A stretch of DNA of 8,920 nt. Origin: Thermoplasmatota archaeon. GTDB taxonomy: Archaea > Thermoplasmatota > Thermoplasmata > Methanomassiliicoccales > Methanomassiliicoccaceae. Both the position numbers and the translations under genes were made by a program. Each line of letters opens with the position of its first letter. The stretch's first letter is position 1. The notes under the pieces are model-generated. The model saw only the letters and a program-made list of their open reading frames with translations, was not told the DNA's origin and searched no databases. The stretch is taken from contig JAKIXL010000053.1 of assembly GCA_022709105.1 (NCBI GenBank), positions 1 to 8,920 of the forward strand. Reading direction: 5' to 3'. This document shows positions 6,004-8,920 of this stretch, in pieces.

Positions 6004-7099
6004 CGATCAGGCCCTGAAGCTTCGACGCCCCTATTGCGGGGTCCGCACTCTGAGACCTCGTCCAATCCTGAAGCTTCCTCAATCCTCGACCGTTCTCCAA
6101 GATGGACCTAGCCCTTTCCACGCCGTTCCGCAATGAATCCGCTCGCCCCATCATGTAGAGGATAGGGGAGGCGTTCAGGCAGACGATGTCCTGCTCAACC
6201 CGGCCCCCACCGCCTCCAAGGATGCGGAGCAGCCTCAGGGCCTCCGACTCTCGGTCACCGGAGGTCAGCAGGTCCTCCTCCCTCGCAAGCCGGATGCCCA
6301 TCATTTCGGGCGTTATGAAATAGGATGAGATGGACCCTTTGCGGTCCAGCTCCATGATGGTCGTCGGTCCGAGGGTGGACATCTCATCCATCCCTTTGGT
6401 GCCTGGTCCGTTCTTTCCGTGAAATACAATGGCCCTATGATATCCAAGCTCCCTCATCGTCTCCAAGGTGGGAGCGATCATAGAGGGCGAGTACACCCCC
6501 CTCACGCCAAAGCGAGGCAGAGCAGGGTTCGCCATCGAGCCGGCGACATTGAGGATCGTTCCGAACCTGATCTGAGACAGTATCCTCCCAAGCGCCGTGG
6601 GGTGCACCTTGGAAGACATCCCGTTGAACACCCCTATGCCTGCGGTCTCGATGCTCCTCTTCACCACGGACACATCACACTCCACGTCCACGCCGAGCGC
6701 CTCAATGATGTCGATGGTCCCACATCGAGAGGTTATCGCTCTCGCACCATGCCTGGCCATGACCACCCCATCGGCAGCAGCGATGATCGAGGCGGCGGTG
6801 GATATGTTGAACGTCTTAAGCGCGTCCATGCCCGTTCCGCAGTTGTCCACCAGAGGCGAGCTGACGTTAGGGGTGACCTTGATGGTATCGAACTCATAGA
6901 TGGCCTCCCAGCTTCCCGCGATCTCCTGGGGCGTGGCGCCCTTGGCAGTGATGGCGGCAAGGAACGCCCCTTGCTGCAGGTCCGGCTGTTCGCGGAGAAG
7001 CACCTGCCGAAAAAGCTCCTTGGCCTGGGCACGGGAGAGGTGCTTTCCTTTCATGAGGCTGTTCACTGCTGCACCGAAGGTCCGTAGCTTCTCATCCAT
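5981..7099 (-). CDS. TrpD-like phosphoribosyltransferase, acceptor probably not anthranilate
   Basis: The 372-residue product has the N-terminal helical domain (about 5-70) and the glycosyltransferase fold of anthranilate phosphoribosyltransferase. Family motifs remain for the sugar-diphosphate and metal site: GTGMD (88-92), KTFNISTAA (95-103), ITSRCGTIDIIEALGV (122-137) and the metal-binding DE (238-239). Several differ from true TrpD. GTGGDG has become GTGMDA, KHGNR has become RHGAR (Asn to Ala119), and LGPLxNP has become AGSMANP (Pro to Ser188). A few residues are inserted between HG (227-228) and GMDE. The Asn and Pro are anthranilate contacts in characterised TrpD, so the acceptor is likely different. 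No other trp gene is nearby. It starts 4 bases after the dehydrogenase stop, with GGGTGA five bases before the ATG, so the two form an operon. TrpD, as annotation pipelines may call it, remains a fallback. Confidence 0.85.
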   Translation of the reverse strand: MDEKLRTFGAAVNSLMKGKHLSRAQAKELFRQVLLREQPDLQQGAFLAAITAKGATPQEIAGSWEAIYEFDTIKVTPNVSSPLVDNCGTGMDALKTFNISTAASIIAAADGVVMARHGARAITSRCGTIDIIEALGVDVECDVSVVKRSIETAGIGVFNGMSSKVHPTALGRILSQIRFGTILNVAGSMANPALPRFGVRGVYSPSMIAPTLETMRELGYHRAIVFHGKNGPGTKGMDEMSTLGPTTIMELDRKGSISSYFITPEMMGIRLAREEDLLTSGDRESEALRLLRILGGGGGRVEQDIVCLNASPILYMMGRADSLRNGVERARSILENGRGLRKLQDWTRSQSADPAIGASKLQGLIARAGIPA

Positions 7100-7103
7100 C
7101 CTT

Positions 7104-8138
7104 TCACCCTTTCATGTCATCGATCACACACTTGAGCGCAAGGCGTTCCTCGATCAATGTGAACGCCTCCTCGATCGAGGTCAGGGGCATCCTCCTTGAG
7201 ATAAGGGGGCGAAGGTCCAACTTTCCCGATGCCAGGGTCCGCAACGCCTCCGCATCGCTGGAGCTGGTGCAGCCGTACGCTCCTACCAGAACAAGCTCGC
7301 GGTAGTGCAGAATATTCATGTCCAAGGTGCTCGGGGGTTCTCCCTTACGTAGACCGGAGAAAGCGCAAATGCGTCCGCGCGGGGCCATGGCCCTGAGAAG
7401 TCCATCGTTCACTTTCACCTTCGGAGTGGCAAGGATGGCCACGTCCGCCCCTCTCATGGCCGTTCGTTCCGCGATCGCATCGAACGGGCCATCTGCAGGG
7501 TCCACCGCATGCTCCGCGCCCATGCGCAGCGCGAGCCTCCTTCGCTCCGGGTCAGGCTCGATCACGAGAACGCTCGCTCCTTTGCTCGAGGCAAGGGCCG
7601 CGTGCATCAGGCCCATTGGCCCTGCGCCGAAGATGGCCACCACGTCGTCTTGTTCGACCCGGGCCATAGATTGGCCGTGCACGCAGCACGCCAAAGGCTC
7701 GGTCAAGGTCGCCATGACGGGGTCCAGGTCATCGGGGAGGAGGTTCGTTCCATGGCCGTCGATCAGCTGCCCAGGGATGGCCATCCGCTCAGCGAAGCCG
7801 CCGTCCTGATTGAATCCGACGATGCCTTGTTCGGAACACATGTTGTCCTGGCCTCTCAGACAGGACCGGCATCTCCCGCAGGGGATCCCTGGCCATATCT
7901 GTATGGCATCGCCGACGCTTAGGCTTGAGGAACGTGTCTTCACCACGGTCCCCACGACCTCATGGCCAAGCACGCGGGGATAGGTCAGGTCCTTCTGCCC
8001 GGTCCTGACCATCTTGATGTCGGTCGGGCAAACGGCACATGCGATGACCTCGATGATCGCTCCGCGCTCAGGACATCGAGGCTCGCATATATCCTCGATC
8101 GACAGGTTCCCGGGCCCTCTCAGAACTGCAGCCCTCAT
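7104..8138 (-). CDS. Zinc-dependent medium-chain alcohol/polyol dehydrogenase
   Basis: The product has 344 residues, standard for the medium-chain dehydrogenase family of sorbitol and threonine dehydrogenases. Catalytic zinc ligands are C37 (in VCPTD), H59-E60 (in LGHE) and probably E147 (in TEPLACC). The structural zinc lobe is complete: C87, C90, C93 and C101. The Rossmann motif is GAGPMG (171-176), and the acidic E194 at the end of the next strand favours NAD over NADP. It should oxidise a secondary alcohol or polyol to a ketone, or the reverse; the substrate is unknown. The ATG at 8138 has GAGGGTGG four bases upstream and opens MRAAVLRGPG as in the family. The in-frame ATG at 8165 lies inside an operator-like palindrome and is rejected. 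First gene of an operon with the TrpD-like enzyme. Confidence 0.88.
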   Translation of the reverse strand: MRAAVLRGPGNLSIEDICEPRCPERGAIIEVIACAVCPTDIKMVRTGQKDLTYPRVLGHEVVGTVVKTRSSSLSVGDAIQIWPGIPCGRCRSCLRGQDNMCSEQGIVGFNQDGGFAERMAIPGQLIDGHGTNLLPDDLDPVMATLTEPLACCVHGQSMARVEQDDVVAIFGAGPMGLMHAALASSKGASVLVIEPDPERRRLALRMGAEHAVDPADGPFDAIAERTAMRGADVAILATPKVKVNDGLLRAMAPRGRICAFSGLRKGEPPSTLDMNILHYRELVLVGAYGCTSSSDAEALRTLASGKLDLRPLISRRMPLTSIEEAFTLIEERLALKCVIDDMKG

Positions 8139-8142
8139 GTTG

Positions 8143-8150
8143 CCACCCTC
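8143..8150 (-). promoter_or_regulatory. Ribosome-binding site deciding the dehydrogenase start
   Basis: GAGGGTGG on the minus strand ends four bases before ATG 8138. It combines GAGG and GGTG, both complementary to the 3' end of archaeal 16S rRNA. It lies directly next to operator-like palindrome 1, so a bound protein or a folded RNA there could affect translation as well. Confidence 0.6.
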
Positions 8151-8171
8151 GGTTGGATGGTCCATCCAACC
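8151..8171. promoter_or_regulatory. Operator-like palindrome 1
   Basis: This is a perfect inverted repeat with 10-base arms (GGTTGGATGG and CCATCCAACC) around a single T. The core GTTGGAT-N5-ATCCAAC (8152-8170) is shared exactly with palindrome 2. It lies just downstream of the predicted transcription start (about 8173) and directly upstream of the ribosome-binding site, a position where a bound repressor would block the polymerase. Confidence 0.7.
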
Positions 8172-8196
8172 ACGTTCGGTGCACGACAGCTAGGAG

Positions 8197-8203
8197 TATA
8201 TAT
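8197..8203 (-). promoter_or_regulatory. TATA box for the dehydrogenase/TrpD-like operon
   Basis: On the minus strand AAAACCG is followed by ATATATA, a good archaeal BRE/TATA pair. The predicted transcription start is about 8173, giving a leader of about 35 nt that carries palindrome 1 and the ribosome-binding site. Confidence 0.6.
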
Positions 8204-8222
8204 CGGTTTTCCAGGGTCAGTG

Positions 8223-8247
8223 AGAGTTGGATTATATATCCAACTCT
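8223..8247. promoter_or_regulatory. Operator-like palindrome 2 with embedded TATA
   Basis: This is a perfect inverted repeat with 10-base arms (AGAGTTGGAT and ATCCAACTCT) around TATAT. It shares the core GTTGGAT-N5-ATCCAAC (8226-8244) with palindrome 1; the two centres (8235 and 8161) are 74 bp apart. The AT-rich middle could act as a second TATA box for the operon, which binding would hide. It could also fold as a hairpin after the ferredoxin-like gene, which stops 18 bases away, but the shared core argues for a protein-binding site. Confidence 0.65.
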
Positions 8248-8265
8248 ATCTGGATGATGGATGGA

Positions 8266-8920
8266 TCAGGCCTCATCCTTAACCATAACGCCTGTCCTCC
8301 TAACTGTGTAGGAGATTACCGGGACCGAGCTGTTCGCCCTCTTGCGAGCTTCGTGGACGAGCCGTTTCATCTGCCCGCAGCAGGGTACTTCCATATGCAC
8401 CACGGTGATCTCCTTGATCGAGTTTGCTTTTAGGATCGACGCCAGTTTTTCGATGAACTCCTCGTTATCATCGAGCTTGGGGCATCCTATGACCGTGGTT
8501 CGGTCCCTGATGAACGAAGGATGCATGGCAGCAAAGGCGAATGCCGTGCAATCACCGGCCAGAAGGAGCTTCGCATCCTTGAAGTACGGTGCGTTCGGGG
8601 AGACGAGTCGCATCTGTATAGGCCAGTTGGTCAGCTCGGAGCCCTCCCCGACCGGAGTGACCGGTCCGGCCATAGGCTTCATGACCATAGGCACCGCCGA
8701 AGGGCAGCCGCATTCCGCGTTCCTTTTCTTGGACTCGACGTATCTCATCGCCGCCTCCTCATCGAACGGCTCCGCCTCCCGCTCCACGATCCTCAGAGCC
8801 CCTTGGGGGCAGTTGCCCAGGCATGCGCCCAACCCGTCGCAGAACATGTCTCGGACGACCCTTGCCTTTCCATCCCTGATCTCAATCGCGCCTTCGGCAC
8901 ATGCTTCCACGCACTTGCCG
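8266..8920 (-). CDS. Ferredoxin-like Fe-S protein, N-terminus beyond window
   Basis: The window shows 217 C-terminal residues. The visible part opens GKCVEACAEGAI, the end of one [4Fe-4S] motif, followed by CDGLGACLGNCPQGA, a second one with unusual spacing. A long C-terminal domain follows with conserved-looking cysteines: CGCPS, GDCTAF, IGCPKLDD and EVPCCG. It also has the stretch NWPIQMRLVSPNAPYF. This layout is familiar from stand-alone 4Fe-4S ferredoxin-like proteins of strict anaerobes (clostridia and methanogens); their function is not established as far as I know, and an electron-carrier or redox-sensing role is an inference. No membrane segment is visible. It lies upstream of the dehydrogenase operon on the same strand, but that operon has its own promoter and operators in the 127-bp gap. 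The GTG at 8910 is internal, not a start, because the cysteine motif continues upstream of it. Confidence 0.85.
   Translation of the reverse strand, partial: GKCVEACAEGAIEIRDGKARVVRDMFCDGLGACLGNCPQGALRIVEREAEPFDEEAAMRYVESKKRNAECGCPSAVPMVMKPMAGPVTPVGEGSELTNWPIQMRLVSPNAPYFKDAKLLLAGDCTAFAFAAMHPSFIRDRTTVIGCPKLDDNEEFIEKLASILKANSIKEITVVHMEVPCCGQMKRLVHEARKRANSSVPVISYTVRRTGVMVKDEA

Noticed and set aside
6013..6077. CCTGAAGCTTC occurring twice within the TrpD-like gene
   Set aside because: Both copies encode Lys-Leu-Gln with the same codons in a real gene; coincidence is enough.
6419..7087. Plus-strand ORF of 222 codons
   Set aside because: It lies wholly antisense to the TrpD-like gene, is rich in His, Arg and Gly, and has no family resemblance.
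8139..8165. Longer dehydrogenase start at ATG 8165
   Set aside because: It would place the operator inside coding sequence and add residues not typical of the family, while ATG 8138 has a ribosome-binding site and a family-like beginning.
8227..8433. Plus-strand ORF beginning at palindrome 2
   Set aside because: It is antisense to the ferredoxin-like gene and has no recognisable protein character, so the palindrome is unlikely to serve a divergent gene.

Overview
The window looks archaeal. Likely starts lie about 26-29 bp downstream of TATA-like boxes with little or no leader (thiL at 533, the small zinc protein at 5150, the 5582 gene). The folP product carries a long N-terminal extension before the dihydropteroate synthase core. 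Redox proteins are rich in Fe-S motifs: two CCG domains in one protein and an unusual ferredoxin-type protein in another. GC is fairly high. A methanogen-like or anaerobic Thermoplasmatota lineage (for example near Methanomassiliicoccales) fits, but nothing in the window proves methanogenesis and the taxon is an inference.

Layout. 1-533 (minus) is the N-terminal half of thiL, thiamine-monophosphate kinase. 534-1429 has no gene I can assign; it holds scattered protein-like stretches in all three plus-strand frames. 1430-4963 (plus) is a tight three-gene operon behind one TATA box: a LarA-type nickel-pincer racemase/epimerase, a HdrD/GlcF-like protein with two [4Fe-4S] motifs and two CCG domains, and an archaeal-type dihydropteroate synthase. 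Each junction leaves one base between stop and start. 4956-5150 (minus) is a 64-residue zinc-finger plus membrane-anchor protein whose 3' end overlaps folP by 8 bp. 5151-5550 holds only a weak minus-strand ORF. 5582-5974 (plus) is a small uncharacterised protein. 5981-8138 (minus) is a two-gene operon: a zinc-dependent medium-chain dehydrogenase followed by a divergent TrpD-type phosphoribosyltransferase. 8266-8920 (minus) is a ferredoxin-like protein cut by the window edge.

How the parts may work together. LarA keeps every catalytic and cofactor-binding position I can map, so it should interconvert an alpha-hydroxy acid. The CCG protein beside it is the kind that passes electrons for hydroxy-acid or thiol/disulfide chemistry, so a hydroxy-acid redox module is reasonable; folP adds pterin biosynthesis to the same transcript. 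In the second operon the TrpD-like enzyme keeps its phosphoribosyl-diphosphate and metal motifs but has lost residues that hold anthranilate, and its partner is a dehydrogenase rather than a trp gene. This suggests a two-step pathway on an unknown substrate.

The most striking non-coding signal is a pair of operator-like palindromes with the same core, GTTGGAT-N5-ATCCAAC. One (8152-8170) lies just downstream of the predicted start of transcription of the dehydrogenase/TrpD operon. The other (8226-8244) lies 74 bp upstream, about seven helical turns away, and has TATAT at its centre. No regulator gene is visible in the window.
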